Under the pieces are notes generated by a model that ran no database searches, was not told the DNA's origin, and was given only the letters and a program-made list of their open reading frames with translations. Position numbers and translations under genes: made by a program. A DNA stretch of 64,000 nucleotides, taken from NCBI GenBank assembly GCA_046346845.1, contig JAXMHH010000005.1, positions 248,001-312,000 of the forward strand, read 5' to 3'. Source of the DNA: DSSB01 sp046346845. Its GTDB lineage: Bacteria > UBA10199 > DSSB01. This document shows positions 37,535 to 46,365 of the stretch, one piece after another. Each line of letters opens with the position of its first letter. Positions within the stretch are counted from its first letter, which is position 1.

Positions 37535-38752
37535 ATGCGGGTAGGAATCGGTGGAGCAGCTTTCACGATTTTCGGTATTGCCATGGCTTTCGGAATATTT
37601 TCTCCGGAAAGGGCCCATGCCGAGCCGGCAACGGCGGCCTTCCAACCTTCCGCCCCTTCCGTGATGGAAGGGCAGCCGGCGGTTCTCACCGTCTTGCTCG
37701 ACACCCATCACTCCCTTCCTTCCGCAGGCCAAGCCTTACCCACTGCAAATTCCATCAAATTCGTGAAAGAGGAATGTGGCAGTTTGCCTAATAACTTAAA
37801 CACCTCGCCTGCCTCCTATGGCGTCGATTACCCGCCGATAAACAACGCAACCTGCGCCTCAACCTCACCGGACCTGGATTGCCACCTTTCCTCGGCTTCG
37901 ACGCAGGCAGCCTACCTTAACTTATCGATAAAAACTTACGACGATGGCGAGGTAGAGGCGAGCGAGTGTCTGAAAGTTTGCATGCTGAGCAACGACCCAG
38001 CGGTCGTCGAGATCGATCCCGCCAAACGTTGCACGGTGATCAATATTGGGGACAATGAAGTTCGCGTTAACAACGATGGTCCCTCCGATGCTTGGCAAGT
38101 CCAGGCTGCCAAGGACGGAACTTATACAGCCACCCTAAGTCCCGGCCTAACCCTGGGACAAGTCCCGACCAAAGTAACGAACCCTTCCCAGATGAAAGTA
38201 GCTCCTAGTCGTGAGGTGAAGGCAGCCCCAAAAAATTCGAGTTCCGCCACGATGAACGCTGGCCAAACCAATGCCCCAGCCGACAACTCTTCCTGCAGTT
38301 ATACGGATAAACCCTGCATTTATTTCGTGAAAAACCACCCCATCGAAGTCAAGGAGTCGGAATTATATATTTCTTTGCCACTCTTGATCGACACCTCCAT
38401 CACTAACCAGGATATCGACGGAATCCAAATTTCTTATTATCTGGCTCCGGATCCCCCGTCCGACACCTGCGAGAAAGCGGAGCTCGGCAGCGATTTCGCC
38501 ATGTTGGACAATAAAATGCCCAACAGCTTCCTGTACGTAAAAGACCTAAGCTCGACGCATATCGAGGCCGGACAAATTTACGCCACGGAGATCAAAATCC
38601 CCATCCTTAAAGACACCGTTTTAGAGAATTCGGAATGCGTCAAGGTATGCCTGGCGAAAATAGACGCACCTCCGCCACCTTACCAAATCGGAACCGGCTT
38701 GGCTCAGTACCAGGGCTGGTGTTCCACAGCTGTCATCAGTGACAACGATTGA
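37535..38752 (+). CDS. Exported protein with two Calx-beta-like modules
   Basis: A 405-residue protein with a signal peptide (MRVGIGGAAFTIFGIAMAFG, cleavage at AHA-EP, about residue 30). Two related modules end in a Calx-beta-like pattern: TYDDGEVEASECLKVCMLS with CTVINIGDNE (about 145-195) and LKDTVLENSECVKVCLAKI with CSTAVISDND (to the C-terminus). Each has paired cysteines in ECxKVC. The modules are joined by a Lys/Ser/Asn linker. Calx-beta folds occur in bacterial surface proteins; calcium binding is unproved. GTGAGG precedes the ATG at 37535, which is preferred over a TTG at 37475 because of the signal peptide. Confidence 0.75.
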   Translation: MRVGIGGAAFTIFGIAMAFGIFSPERAHAEPATAAFQPSAPSVMEGQPAVLTVLLDTHHSLPSAGQALPTANSIKFVKEECGSLPNNLNTSPASYGVDYPPINNATCASTSPDLDCHLSSASTQAAYLNLSIKTYDDGEVEASECLKVCMLSNDPAVVEIDPAKRCTVINIGDNEVRVNNDGPSDAWQVQAAKDGTYTATLSPGLTLGQVPTKVTNPSQMKVAPSREVKAAPKNSSSATMNAGQTNAPADNSSCSYTDKPCIYFVKNHPIEVKESELYISLPLLIDTSITNQDIDGIQISYYLAPDPPSDTCEKAELGSDFAMLDNKMPNSFLYVKDLSSTHIEAGQIYATEIKIPILKDTVLENSECVKVCLAKIDAPPPPYQIGTGLAQYQGWCSTAVISDND

Positions 38753-38841
38753 GAATACTACTGATGAGAGTCCACCTTTTCGGGGAACCGCAAGGCTTTT
38801 CCAATCTCAATCAGCCCACAGCAACAGGCGGACGGGTTTTC

Positions 38842-39591
38842 TTATTCTTCGCAGGAGAACAAGGGGCAGGTTTCTCGCCACGCCACGATGACGTCGATCC
38901 AATCCTTCTTCCCGCATTCCGGCTTCTCGGCACAGGGATAGGGATTGGGCTCGGGCGGGAGCCTAGAATTTTTAGGACTTATGGAAAAAGTAAAAAAAGG
39001 CGCGAAAGTCGCCGTTTTGTTGAAGTCCGAAAGATGGTTCTGGGGAACCTCGACCACAATTTCGAAATACCCGCTCTCCCCGGTCTTGGGGTGCTCCTGG
39101 GTCAAAGTGTCGGCGGCGACATCCGTCCGCACGTCGATCACCTTCAAAACCCGCCCGTTGGATACCGGCGTCACTTGTAGGGTTTTTTCATCCTTGAAAC
39201 GGATGGTCCCAAACACTTTCACTTTGGCATTAGGATGGACGGCAACGGTGCCGGCGGCTTGAGCGATAGGGCCCTGGCTAGGCATCACCACCCCTTCTAC
39301 CATAGCCGCCAACCAATGCGAGTCTCCTTCTACGTCGACGTCTGGCCCGATCACCCCGGTCGCCATGCCGGGTTGGGCCGCGGCGACCATCGTTCCACTA
39401 CCTACGGGACCAATTACACCCAAACCGCCGTTCTCCGCGACCGCCCCACCTACCGGGCCACCACCAGGCCCCCCTGCGGCTCTGTCGCTGACCCCTCCCG
39501 AACAGGCAAGCAAAAGGGCGCTGATGGGCAAAAGGGCCCACGCGCCAAGTCGTTTGGAAAATCTATGGAAAATGGAAAAGTACCCCTTCAT
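38842..39591 (-). CDS. Lipoprotein of unknown function
   Basis: A 249-residue lipoprotein. The N-terminal region ends in the lipobox LLLACSG (Cys near residue 30), followed by a Gly/Ala/Val-rich low-complexity stretch (about 32-80) and a beta-rich domain (KVKVFGTIRFKDEKTLQVTPVSNG, ESGYFEIVVEVPQNH). Four cysteines at the extreme end (CAEKPEC and CPLFSC) probably pair. I do not recognise the domain. It converges on the Calx-beta gene. No sigma-54 motif was found upstream; it may not belong to the cluster. Confidence 0.72.
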   Translation of the reverse strand: MKGYFSIFHRFSKRLGAWALLPISALLLACSGGVSDRAAGGPGGGPVGGAVAENGGLGVIGPVGSGTMVAAAQPGMATGVIGPDVDVEGDSHWLAAMVEGVVMPSQGPIAQAAGTVAVHPNAKVKVFGTIRFKDEKTLQVTPVSNGRVLKVIDVRTDVAADTLTQEHPKTGESGYFEIVVEVPQNHLSDFNKTATFAPFFTFSISPKNSRLPPEPNPYPCAEKPECGKKDWIDVIVAWRETCPLFSCEE

Positions 39592-39736
39592 CAAACCCTA
39601 TTCCTAACCCTTACTCTAACATGATCGGCTAAAGAGAAAAGGGAGTTGTTTTTTCCTGGGGATAAGGAGGCCCAATAGGGCCATAGAACTTTGACACATC
39701 AGGCCATCCCAAAAATAGATCATGGGCCTGGAAGTG

Positions 39737-39772
39737 AAAAAAAAGGCCCCCCGTTGTCACGGAGGGCCTTTT
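39737..39772 (-). terminator. Intrinsic terminator of the minus-strand lipoprotein operon
   Basis: On the minus strand AAAAGGCCCTCCG and CGGGGGGCCTTTT form a long stem (one mismatch) followed by a run of eight T. It lies 21 bp after the stop codon of the 348-residue lipoprotein gene. On the plus strand it has a shorter T-run and could act both ways. Confidence 0.9.
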
Positions 39773-39792
39773 ATTGATTATAAAAATAGTCC

Positions 39793-40839
39793 TTAAGGAG
39801 CCGAGGGAGCCGACTCCGGCACACCCGCCGGCACTCCCGGGGGCGGACCGCCCGCGCCCGGCTCCATGCCACCCATCGGCATGCCGGCAGCGCCCGCCTG
39901 GGCCTTTTTCGCCAGGTCTTCCACCGTCGCTTGGTCCAGCTTCAGCGCGAGGATCACTTTGTTTTCCTTTGCGTCGATGGAGAGCGCACCGAGGATCTTG
40001 CCGAGCTCGGGGCTCTTGCTGGCAACCGAGGCGCCGAACAGGGTCTTGTAGGAATTGGCCATGGTCATCATCTGCTGGGCGTCTTCCTTGGTGCCGGTCA
40101 GCACGCCGAGATCCAAGACCAAGTTCTGGTTGTAATCGAGGGCCAGATCGAGGGCCTTCACCGAATTGAGGGCGCCCATCGGATTACCCATCCCACCGCC
40201 GCCCGCGCCGGCCGGGATCACTCCCTCCGGAATGGTGGCCACCGCCCAGAGCATCTTGCCCTTGTCGACGCCGTTGATGAGGTCCATCACCGCCTTATTC
40301 TTGTCGATCGCATCGCCCTTCTTCTTGGCCAGGTCGAGGGCCTTCTTCACCGTCTCGACCTTTCCAAAGACGGCTTGGCCGTCGAGCAGGGCCACGCCGA
40401 AACCGGCGTCCTTCGCGGTGCTGTAGATCTTCACCCCTTCATAGTCCTGGGTTTGCAGCGTGGTGCCGGTCTTCTGCGCCTGGTCGCCCATCTGCTTGAT
40501 CATCGCGGCCGAGTCGAGCTTGCCGCTGACGATACCGACAAATTCCTTCGCGTCGCGCTCCATGCCTTGGACCTTGAGGCCGATCACCAGGCCGTCGACG
40601 TCCTTGAGGAAGGGCTGCGCTTCGGCGGGCACCCCGGCCATGAGCTTCGCGCCCATCGGGGACTCTTGGACCTTTTTCCAATTCATGCCGACGACGACGT
40701 TGCTGTCGGCGGGGATGAGGGAGAGGCTTTCGGCCTTTCCGGCCCCCTGTTTGCCGCAACCCTTGCCGCAGCCGGCGAGGCCGAGGCCCGCCACGAGGGC
40801 GAGGGCGACATATCGAACTTTAATGGAACGTTGGATCAT
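39793..40839 (-). CDS. Lipoprotein of unknown function (DUF3352-like pattern)
   Basis: A 348-residue lipoprotein with lipobox LGLAGCGK (Cys near residue 23). The mature protein begins AESLSLIPADSNVVVGMNWKKVQESPMG and alternates helices and strands, a pattern seen in myxobacterial and planctomycete proteins grouped near DUF3352; I am not certain of the family. The C-terminus is Gly/Pro/Met-rich. AAGGAG lies 8 nt before the ATG at 40839. It is the last gene of a three-gene minus-strand unit and is followed by a strong terminator. Confidence 0.75.
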   Translation of the reverse strand: MIQRSIKVRYVALALVAGLGLAGCGKGCGKQGAGKAESLSLIPADSNVVVGMNWKKVQESPMGAKLMAGVPAEAQPFLKDVDGLVIGLKVQGMERDAKEFVGIVSGKLDSAAMIKQMGDQAQKTGTTLQTQDYEGVKIYSTAKDAGFGVALLDGQAVFGKVETVKKALDLAKKKGDAIDKNKAVMDLINGVDKGKMLWAVATIPEGVIPAGAGGGGMGNPMGALNSVKALDLALDYNQNLVLDLGVLTGTKEDAQQMMTMANSYKTLFGASVASKSPELGKILGALSIDAKENKVILALKLDQATVEDLAKKAQAGAAGMPMGGMEPGAGGPPPGVPAGVPESAPSAP

Positions 40840-40867
40840 ATTCTGGGCTCCTTGGATTGGTTGGGAC

Positions 40868-41626
40868 TCAAGCCACACCGAAAAAACGAAGAACGAATCG
40901 GTTGAGACTGGCTCGTGCCCGGGAGGCCTTGCGGCCTAGGTCGGGCAATTCTTTAAACAGCTTGGGACGACGCAGCATTTCGCGGACCAGGCTTATGGGC
41001 TTCACCCCGGCGTCTTCGTCGAGGAAAGGGCCGGTATCCGTGAGTTCGTCGCCTAAGGCATCTACGATAAAACGGACGGTGACAGAAGCGATTTTTTTTC
41101 CGCTCTCGGCCGCGGCCCGCAGGATGGCGGCGCTCTCCATGTCGACGGCGGCGGCGGCGCTCCTCGCGGCCAACAGCTCTTTGTCTGCGACCTTCAGTAC
41201 AGGTTTCGCGCAGGTGAGCAATGTCCCCAGGTGAACGGGGATGTCCGCCAGCCTCAGGGCCTCCTCGGCCCGGCGCAGAAGCGGCAGGTCGGCGAGCCAA
41301 CCGCCGCTAGGCTCGCCCTCGGGGGCGCAGCGCTCCGCGAGCAAGGCGTCACCGTTGGCGAGCCCCTCCCGCAGGCCGCCGCAATAGCCGGTGGCGAGCA
41401 GGTGAGTGACCGGAAACTGTTGGAACAGGTAGCGCGCGGCTGCCCCCGCCCGCTCCGGCCCCATCCCCGTCACCACGAGCAAGGCCTCGCGTTCGCCCAA
41501 ACGGCCCTCCGCGATGCTCATATGGTGGTACCGGGTGGTGGCCCCGCCGCGAAAATACGACGCCAGGCCGCTGGCCTCGTGTTTCAGCGCGACAGTGAGG
41601 GCCCAAAGTTCGTTGGCCGGGGACAA
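40868..41626 (-). CDS. Nucleoside phosphorylase-like enzyme (HpnG / MTA-nucleosidase superfamily)
   Basis: A 252-residue protein of the PNP/UDP phosphorylase superfamily. The beta strand ALTVALKHEASGL, the phosphate-binding region VTGMGPERAGAAARYL, GYCGGL, and the purine/ribose site VDMESAAILRAAAESG are visible. The closest-looking group is HpnG, which cleaves adenosylhopane in hopanoid synthesis, but a nucleosidase is also possible and no other hopanoid gene is in the window. The start is TTG at 41626, 4 bp after the preceding stop. Confidence 0.78.
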   Translation of the reverse strand: MSPANELWALTVALKHEASGLASYFRGGATTRYHHMSIAEGRLGEREALLVVTGMGPERAGAAARYLFQQFPVTHLLATGYCGGLREGLANGDALLAERCAPEGEPSGGWLADLPLLRRAEEALRLADIPVHLGTLLTCAKPVLKVADKELLAARSAAAAVDMESAAILRAAAESGKKIASVTVRFIVDALGDELTDTGPFLDEDAGVKPISLVREMLRRPKLFKELPDLGRKASRARASLNRFVLRFFGVA

Positions 41627-41630
41627 GGGA

Positions 41631-42041
41631 TTAAAAGCTCTGCGTCGGGGGAGGCACCGCCGGGCAGCTTCCGGAGAGCACCGCCGTGGCCTGACCCTGG
41701 CGGTTTTCTTGGTTGGTCTCGTTGCTGGTGGCGAGGATGGTCACCTCGACCGCCGGGGGAGGAACGGTATTGGGTGCGGTATAGAGCCCGGTGGCGGTGA
41801 TGGTGCCGTTGACGTCCCCGCCGAACACCGACCAGGTGACCGCGGAGTTATCGATGCCCTGGTCGACCTCATCCACGAAGATGCGGGCGTTGAATTGCTG
41901 AGTGGCGCCGGAGGCGACGGCCGCGCACAGCGGTTCGATCTGGATGCCGATTCTGGGGATGTTGGAGGTGCTGCAGGCCGCGCCCCAGACCGCCAAGAGG
42001 GCCACGAGGGAAGATCGAAACCAGGGAAATTTGCGCGTCAC
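41631..42041 (-). CDS. Lipoprotein with a bacterial Ig-like module
   Basis: A 136-residue lipoprotein: signal peptide with lipobox VWGAACS (Cys near residue 23), then a single BIG2-like fold (CAAVASGATQQFNARIF, NSAVTWSVFGGDVNGTITATGLYTAP). Such modules stiffen surface proteins. Two cysteines (LCAAV and GSCPAV) may close the domain. The start is GTG at 42041 preceded by GGAGG. It is the first gene of a unit with the phosphorylase and 348-residue lipoprotein genes. Confidence 0.8.
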   Translation of the reverse strand: MTRKFPWFRSSLVALLAVWGAACSTSNIPRIGIQIEPLCAAVASGATQQFNARIFVDEVDQGIDNSAVTWSVFGGDVNGTITATGLYTAPNTVPPPAVEVTILATSNETNQENRQGQATAVLSGSCPAVPPPTQSF

Positions 42042-42117
42042 GGAGGCCTCCTTCGAAGGTAGAAAATTGGGGCGATCCTAATGACCCCCCTAGGCCCTGT
42101 CAATGAAAAGCTCGGGT

Positions 42118-42146
42118 TTGACAAGTCCCCGGCGGGAACGCTAGGA
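42118..42146 (+). promoter_or_regulatory. Probable promoter of hemL
   Basis: TTGACA (42118-42123), 17 bp, CTAGGA (42141-42146). The -35 is perfect and the -10 is of the CTAG form seen before the thiolase gene. The ATG is only 10 bp after the -10, so the leader would be a few bases at most. Confidence 0.5.
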
Positions 42147-42156
42147 CCTAAGGCCG

Positions 42157-43455
42157 ATGGCCACCAAGCAGTCCGACCAGCTCTTCGCCGCGGCAAAAAA
42201 ACTCTTCCCGGGCGGGGTCAACAGCCCCGTGCGGGCCTTTCAAAACGTGGGGGGCCATCCCCGGTTCATCGCCAGGGCCTCCGGGGCCTACTTGAGCGAC
42301 GTCGACGGCAACAATTACATCGATTACGTGGGCTCCTGGGGTCCCATGATCGCGGGCCACGCCCATCCCAAGGTGGTCGAGGCCATCCAACAGACCGCGT
42401 CCTTGGGCCTCAGCTTCGGCGCGCCCTCGCCCCTCGAGGTCCAAATGGCCAGGCGATTGATGCGGCTGGTGCCCAGTCTGCAACGGCTGCGATTGGTCAA
42501 CTCGGGCACCGAGGCGGTGATGGGGGCGCTCCGCGTCGCGCGCGGCTTCACGGGCCGCGACAAGATCCTGAAATTCTCCGGCTGCTACCACGGCCACGCC
42601 GATTACCTGCTGGTCAAGGCGGGGTCCGGCGCGCTCACCCACGGGCGACCCGACAGCCTCGGCGTCCCGCCGGCCTTCGTCGCCGACACCCTGGTGGCTC
42701 CCTATAACGACCTGAAGTCGACCCAAGCGCTTGTCAAACAGCATCGCAAAAGCCTGGCCGCGATCATCGTCGAGCCGGTGGTGGGCAACATGGGCTGCGT
42801 CCTGCCCAAGCCCGGCTTCCTCGAAGGCTTGCGCAAACTTTGCGACGAGAGCGGTGCCTTGCTGGTCTTCGACGAGGTGATGACGGGCTTTCGCGTCCAC
42901 GCCGGCGGCGCCCAGGCGCTGTTCGACATTCGACCCGACCTCACGACCTTGGGCAAGATCATCGGCGGCGGCCTGCCGGTGGGCGCCTACGGCGGCCGCG
43001 CCGACGTCATGAAATGCGTCAGCCCGGAGGGCGGCGTCTACCAGGCCGGCACCCTGTCGGGAAATCCCGTTGCCATGGCGGCGGGCCTCGCCACCCTCAA
43101 GCTGATCTCGACCCCCAAGGCCCACGCCAAGCTCCTGCGCAAGACCGAACGGCTCGCCAAGGGCCTGGCCGAGGCCGCCGCGCTCGCCGGCTGCAAGGTC
43201 CAGGTCCCCCATGCCTGCGGCATGCTGAGCCTCTTTTTCAACGACCAACCCGTCACCAATCTTGAGGAAGCGATGGCCAGCGACGCGGGCCGCTTTCGGG
43301 CCTTCTTTTGGGAGATGCTGCAGCGCGGGGTCTATCTGCCGCCCTCGCCCTTCGAGGCCTGGTTCGTCTCGCTGGCCCACGGGGAAAACGAAATCGCCAA
43401 GACGCTGCGGGCCGCCAAAGACAGTTTCCGCAGGGTGGCGGGGGAAAGGCGCTGA
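42157..43455 (+). CDS. hemL: Glutamate-1-semialdehyde 2,1-aminomutase
   Basis: HemL makes 5-aminolevulinate, the haem and corrin precursor, in the C5 pathway. The 432-residue class III aminotransferase fold shows KKLFPGGVNSPVRAF, the cofactor Lys in the TTLGKIIGGGLPVGAYGG segment (Schiff-base Lys near residue 268), GCYHGHADYLLVKAGSG and YQAGTLSGNPVAMAAG. It is co-directional with the patatin gene, which starts 3 bp after the stop. HemA and other haem genes are not seen here. Confidence 0.97.
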   Translation: MATKQSDQLFAAAKKLFPGGVNSPVRAFQNVGGHPRFIARASGAYLSDVDGNNYIDYVGSWGPMIAGHAHPKVVEAIQQTASLGLSFGAPSPLEVQMARRLMRLVPSLQRLRLVNSGTEAVMGALRVARGFTGRDKILKFSGCYHGHADYLLVKAGSGALTHGRPDSLGVPPAFVADTLVAPYNDLKSTQALVKQHRKSLAAIIVEPVVGNMGCVLPKPGFLEGLRKLCDESGALLVFDEVMTGFRVHAGGAQALFDIRPDLTTLGKIIGGGLPVGAYGGRADVMKCVSPEGGVYQAGTLSGNPVAMAAGLATLKLISTPKAHAKLLRKTERLAKGLAEAAALAGCKVQVPHACGMLSLFFNDQPVTNLEEAMASDAGRFRAFFWEMLQRGVYLPPSPFEAWFVSLAHGENEIAKTLRAAKDSFRRVAGERR

Positions 43456-43457
43456 GC

Positions 43458-44702
43458 ATGGGCAGGCTGGCTATCGTCCTATCGGCGGGGGGAGCGCGCG
43501 GCGCCTACGAGGCCGGCGTCATTTACTATATTCGCAAAGGCCTCCCCCCGAAGACCGGGCTGAAGAATTTTGACCTCAAGATCGGCACCAGCGTGGGCGC
43601 CATCAACACCGTCGCGATGGCGGCCATGGCCGAAGATCCCGCAAAACAGGCGGATAAAATCAAGGAAGTTTGGAACTCGATCACGCAGGACAGCGTCTAC
43701 TCGCGCGATTTCAGCGCAACCACCCACTTCCTCGGCTCCACCGTGGGCGGCATCGTGCGCAACCTCATCACCATCAATCCCTTTCAGATCACCCGACGGC
43801 GCGGTCCCCACTTCAATTCCTTCCTCGACACCTCGCCGCTGCGGGCCTTCCTGAAAAAGATGGTCTCCTGGGACGCGATCAAAAAAAACGTCGAGCAGGG
43901 CCCGATCGACGCGGTCGCCCTCAACGCCACCAACCTCCGCAATGGCCGCCATGAGCTGTTCGTGAAGCGCAAGTCGGAGGTCGTCTACCAGGGCCACTAC
44001 ACCTGCAACGACGTCGAGCTCGGCGTCGAGCACGCGATGGCTTCCGCGGCCATTCCCATTATTTTTCCTTCGGTCAAGATCAACGGCACCTATTACGCCG
44101 ACGGCGGGCTGCGACTCTTCACTCCCATGTCCCCGGCAATCCAGTTGGGCGCCGACTCCATGGTCGTGGTCGGGCTGCGCTACCGCTCGGAAAGCTTCGA
44201 CAAGATGAAATTCAAGAAGGAGATGAAGGAGCCCACCATCGCCGTGCAGCTGGGCCGCCTGCTCAACGGCCTCTTCCTGGACCGCATCGAATACGACATG
44301 GAGCAGCTCGAGCGCATCAATTCGATCGTGGAGACCAGCGAGAAGATCTACGGAGCCGATTACCTGGACAAGCTCAACAAGAAGATGGCCCGGGATGAAC
44401 TCACCGTCGATATCGCCAGCCGAGGCCTGCGCAAGGTCCGCGCGATCGAGATCAAGCCCTCGCAGTCCATCAGCGGGATCTTCCTGCGCTGGGTGGAAAA
44501 GGCAAGGAAGGACTTCAAGTTCACCTCTTTCGAAAAACTCCTGGTCCGGGTGCTCGACATCGATCCGGCGAGCGGCAGCGACCTGCTCAGCTACCTCACC
44601 TTCGCCCCCGGCTATCTCCAAACCCTCTTCGACCTCGGCTACGAGGACGCGAAGCGGCACCGCGACGACCTCATCGACATCATGAATGGCGAAAAATCCT
44701 AG
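43458..44702 (+). CDS. Patatin-like phospholipase
   Basis: A 414-residue protein of the patatin/RssA group. The oxyanion loop GGARGAYEAG, nucleophile motif GTSVG (IGTSVGAINTVAM) and catalytic Asp in YYADGGLRLFTPM make a complete Ser-Asp dyad. The C-terminal 150 residues are helical and not diagnostic. There is no signal peptide, so it likely acts on inner-leaflet lipids. The ATG at 43458 is 3 bp past hemL; a longer frame reads through hemL and was rejected. The 3' end overlaps the convergent SlyD-like gene by 4 bp. Confidence 0.92.
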   Translation: MGRLAIVLSAGGARGAYEAGVIYYIRKGLPPKTGLKNFDLKIGTSVGAINTVAMAAMAEDPAKQADKIKEVWNSITQDSVYSRDFSATTHFLGSTVGGIVRNLITINPFQITRRRGPHFNSFLDTSPLRAFLKKMVSWDAIKKNVEQGPIDAVALNATNLRNGRHELFVKRKSEVVYQGHYTCNDVELGVEHAMASAAIPIIFPSVKINGTYYADGGLRLFTPMSPAIQLGADSMVVVGLRYRSESFDKMKFKKEMKEPTIAVQLGRLLNGLFLDRIEYDMEQLERINSIVETSEKIYGADYLDKLNKKMARDELTVDIASRGLRKVRAIEIKPSQSISGIFLRWVEKARKDFKFTSFEKLLVRVLDIDPASGSDLLSYLTFAPGYLQTLFDLGYEDAKRHRDDLIDIMNGEKS

Positions 44703-45151
44703 GAATTGCCGGGAGGCGGTTTCAGGTCCTGCGGCCCGGCCTCGCGCCGCGACATCAGCTCGACCTCGAAGCGGAGGTCCATGCCGGCGTAGGGATGGTT
44801 GGTGTCGACGATGTAGTAGGCCCCGGTCACATCGATGACTGTGGCGGGGGGTGAGGTGGGATCGCTGCTCACGCGCAACTGCTGGCCGATTTGCAAGTCC
44901 TGCCGCGGCAGCTGGTCGCGGCTGAGTTTTCGCACCTTGCCTTCCTCGCGGGAGCCGAAGACATGGTCGGAGGGGACGAAGATCTCCGCCTTCTCGCCCA
45001 CCCGAAGCGGGAGGATGCCCGCCTCGAGCTCGGCCAGGATCTGCCCGGCTCCCTCGACGAAGCTCAGGGGACGGCGGCCGCGGGTGCTGTCCATCACGGT
45101 CCCAGCCGGGTCGTAGAGGGTGTAGTGAACTTCAAAGACGCGGGGACTCAT
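44699..45151 (-). CDS. SlyD-like FKBP-type peptidyl-prolyl isomerase
   Basis: A 150-residue protein with the SlyD layout. FKBP halves (VHYTLYDPAGTVMDSTRGRRPLSFVEGAGQIL and VDTNHPYAGMDLRFEVELM) flank an insert-in-flap domain (about 65-120). GQILAELEAGILPLRVGEKAEI and NHPYAG are typical. The His-rich metal-binding tail of E. coli SlyD is absent. It would help proline isomerisation during folding in the cytosol. GGAGG lies before the ATG. It may be downstream of the zinc dehydrogenase gene in one transcript (43-bp gap). Confidence 0.9.
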   Translation of the reverse strand: MSPRVFEVHYTLYDPAGTVMDSTRGRRPLSFVEGAGQILAELEAGILPLRVGEKAEIFVPSDHVFGSREEGKVRKLSRDQLPRQDLQIGQQLRVSSDPTSPPATVIDVTGAYYIVDTNHPYAGMDLRFEVELMSRREAGPQDLKPPPGNS

Positions 45152-45194
45152 GGGAACCTCCTTCGAAAAATCGAGACCCCGAGCCCGACGGGCC

Positions 45195-46241
45195 TCAGGG
45201 GATCACCGCCAATTTCAGGGGATTGGAAGCCTCCCCCTTGCGAAACACCTCGTGGATCTGGTCGAGCCGATATTCGCCGACCACCAGGCCCTCGGGCCGG
45301 ACTTGCCCCGAGCTCAGGGACTCCACCGCCCGCTGGAAATAGGCAGGGGTGTGATGGAAGACCCCGAAGAGCTGGAGTTCCTCGTAATGGACCCGGTAGG
45401 TGTCCAGCTTCACTTCCGTGCCCCGGGCGCAGCCCCCGTAAAAGCAGACGCGCCCCCCCGGCCTTGACAAGGCGCAGGCCAGTTCCCACATCTCGGGGAG
45501 GCCTACCGCCTCGATCACCAAGTCGGCGCCCCGACCTTCATTGAGCGATTGCCGCGCCCGCTCGAGGGGGGCTGGGTCGTGGGTGAGACTGATCACCTCG
45601 TCCGCCCCCAAGCGCTTCAAGTTGGCCAATTTCTCGGGATCCCGGGCCAGGGCGACCAGCCGCAGCCCCTTCAGCTTGGCCAGTTGGACGAACAGCACGC
45701 CCATGGGACCTGCCCCGAGCAACAGGAGGGTTTCGCCCGGTTTGGGGCTCACCTTTTCGAAGGCGTTCATCACGCAGGCCAGAGGCTCGGCCAAGGAGGC
45801 GCTGCGGAAGGGGAGCTCGTCGGGGATCTTGTAGAGGTTCACCTCGGCGATGCGGCGCGGTACCAAGATGTAATCGGCATAGGCGCCGTTGAGGAATTGC
45901 AGGTCTTCGCAGAGGCTGTAGGCCTGGCGCTGGCAGTAGAAACAGCGGAAGCAGGGCGCGGAATTGCCCACCACCACGCGGTCGCCCTCGCGGAACCGCG
46001 CCACGCCGCCGCCCACCGCGGCGACGGTGCCTGACATCTCATGGCCGAAGGGGCCGGGGACCTCCTTGATGAGCCGCGGATGCCCGCGCTTGAAGGTCTT
46101 GAAATCGGTGCCGCAGGTCAAGGCCGCCCCGATCTTCACCAAGACCTCCCCGGCACCGGGACGCGGGACCGGGACCTGATCGAGCCGGATCTCTTCCGGG
46201 GCGTACCAGCGGGCCATGCGCATTTGCAAAGGAAGTTCCAT
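45195..46241 (-). CDS. Zinc-binding medium-chain dehydrogenase (sorbitol/threonine-type)
   Basis: A 348-residue enzyme. Catalytic zinc ligands are in LTCGTDFKTFKRGHP and FGHEMSGTV. The structural zinc site region CFRCFYCQRQAYSLC and the Rossmann motif LLLGAGPMGVLFVQLAKLKG are clear. It oxidises an alcohol or polyol with NAD(P); the substrate is unknown. The first ATG (46241) is listed, but ATGs at 46223 and 46217 (MRMARWYAPEE) are also plausible since no ribosome-binding site stands out. SlyD-like gene follows. Confidence 0.9.
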   Translation of the reverse strand: MELPLQMRMARWYAPEEIRLDQVPVPRPGAGEVLVKIGAALTCGTDFKTFKRGHPRLIKEVPGPFGHEMSGTVAAVGGGVARFREGDRVVVGNSAPCFRCFYCQRQAYSLCEDLQFLNGAYADYILVPRRIAEVNLYKIPDELPFRSASLAEPLACVMNAFEKVSPKPGETLLLLGAGPMGVLFVQLAKLKGLRLVALARDPEKLANLKRLGADEVISLTHDPAPLERARQSLNEGRGADLVIEAVGLPEMWELACALSRPGGRVCFYGGCARGTEVKLDTYRVHYEELQLFGVFHHTPAYFQRAVESLSSGQVRPEGLVVGEYRLDQIHEVFRKGEASNPLKLAVIP

Positions 46242-46252
46242 GGACGGATGAA

Positions 46253-46281
46253 AACTAGGATAGGGCCTTCGAGGATGTCAA
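46253..46281 (-). promoter_or_regulatory. Probable promoter of the zinc dehydrogenase gene
   Basis: On the minus strand TTGACA (46281-46276), 17 bp, CTAGTT (46258-46253). This is the third TTGACA-N17-CTAG arrangement in the window. The first ATG is only 11 bp past the -10. Confidence 0.45.
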
Positions 46282-46329
46282 GGTAATGACCCGAAGGCCC
46301 AAATCTCCTAGAATGATACCGAGCCGGGC

Positions 46330-46359
46330 TTGCCCAAAAACCCAAAGCCCTCCTATATA
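46330..46359 (+). promoter_or_regulatory. Predicted promoter of clpS (leaderless)
   Basis: TTGCCC (46330-46335), 18 bp, TATATA (46354-46359). Six bases separate the -10 from the ATG at 46366, so the message would start at the initiation codon. No Shine-Dalgarno sequence precedes this ATG, which agrees. Confidence 0.5.
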
Positions 46360-46365
46360 CGTCCT

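Noticed and set aside
37324..37791. 155-codon plus-strand frame before the Calx-beta-like gene.
   Set aside because: It spans the sigma-54 promoter and overlaps the signal-peptide-bearing frame, which has a ribosome-binding site.
39691..39775. TTGACA-N17-AATAGA followed by a terminator on the plus strand, suggesting a tiny RNA.
   Set aside because: The transcript would be under 50 nt and the hairpin is explained as the terminator of the minus-strand lipoprotein gene.
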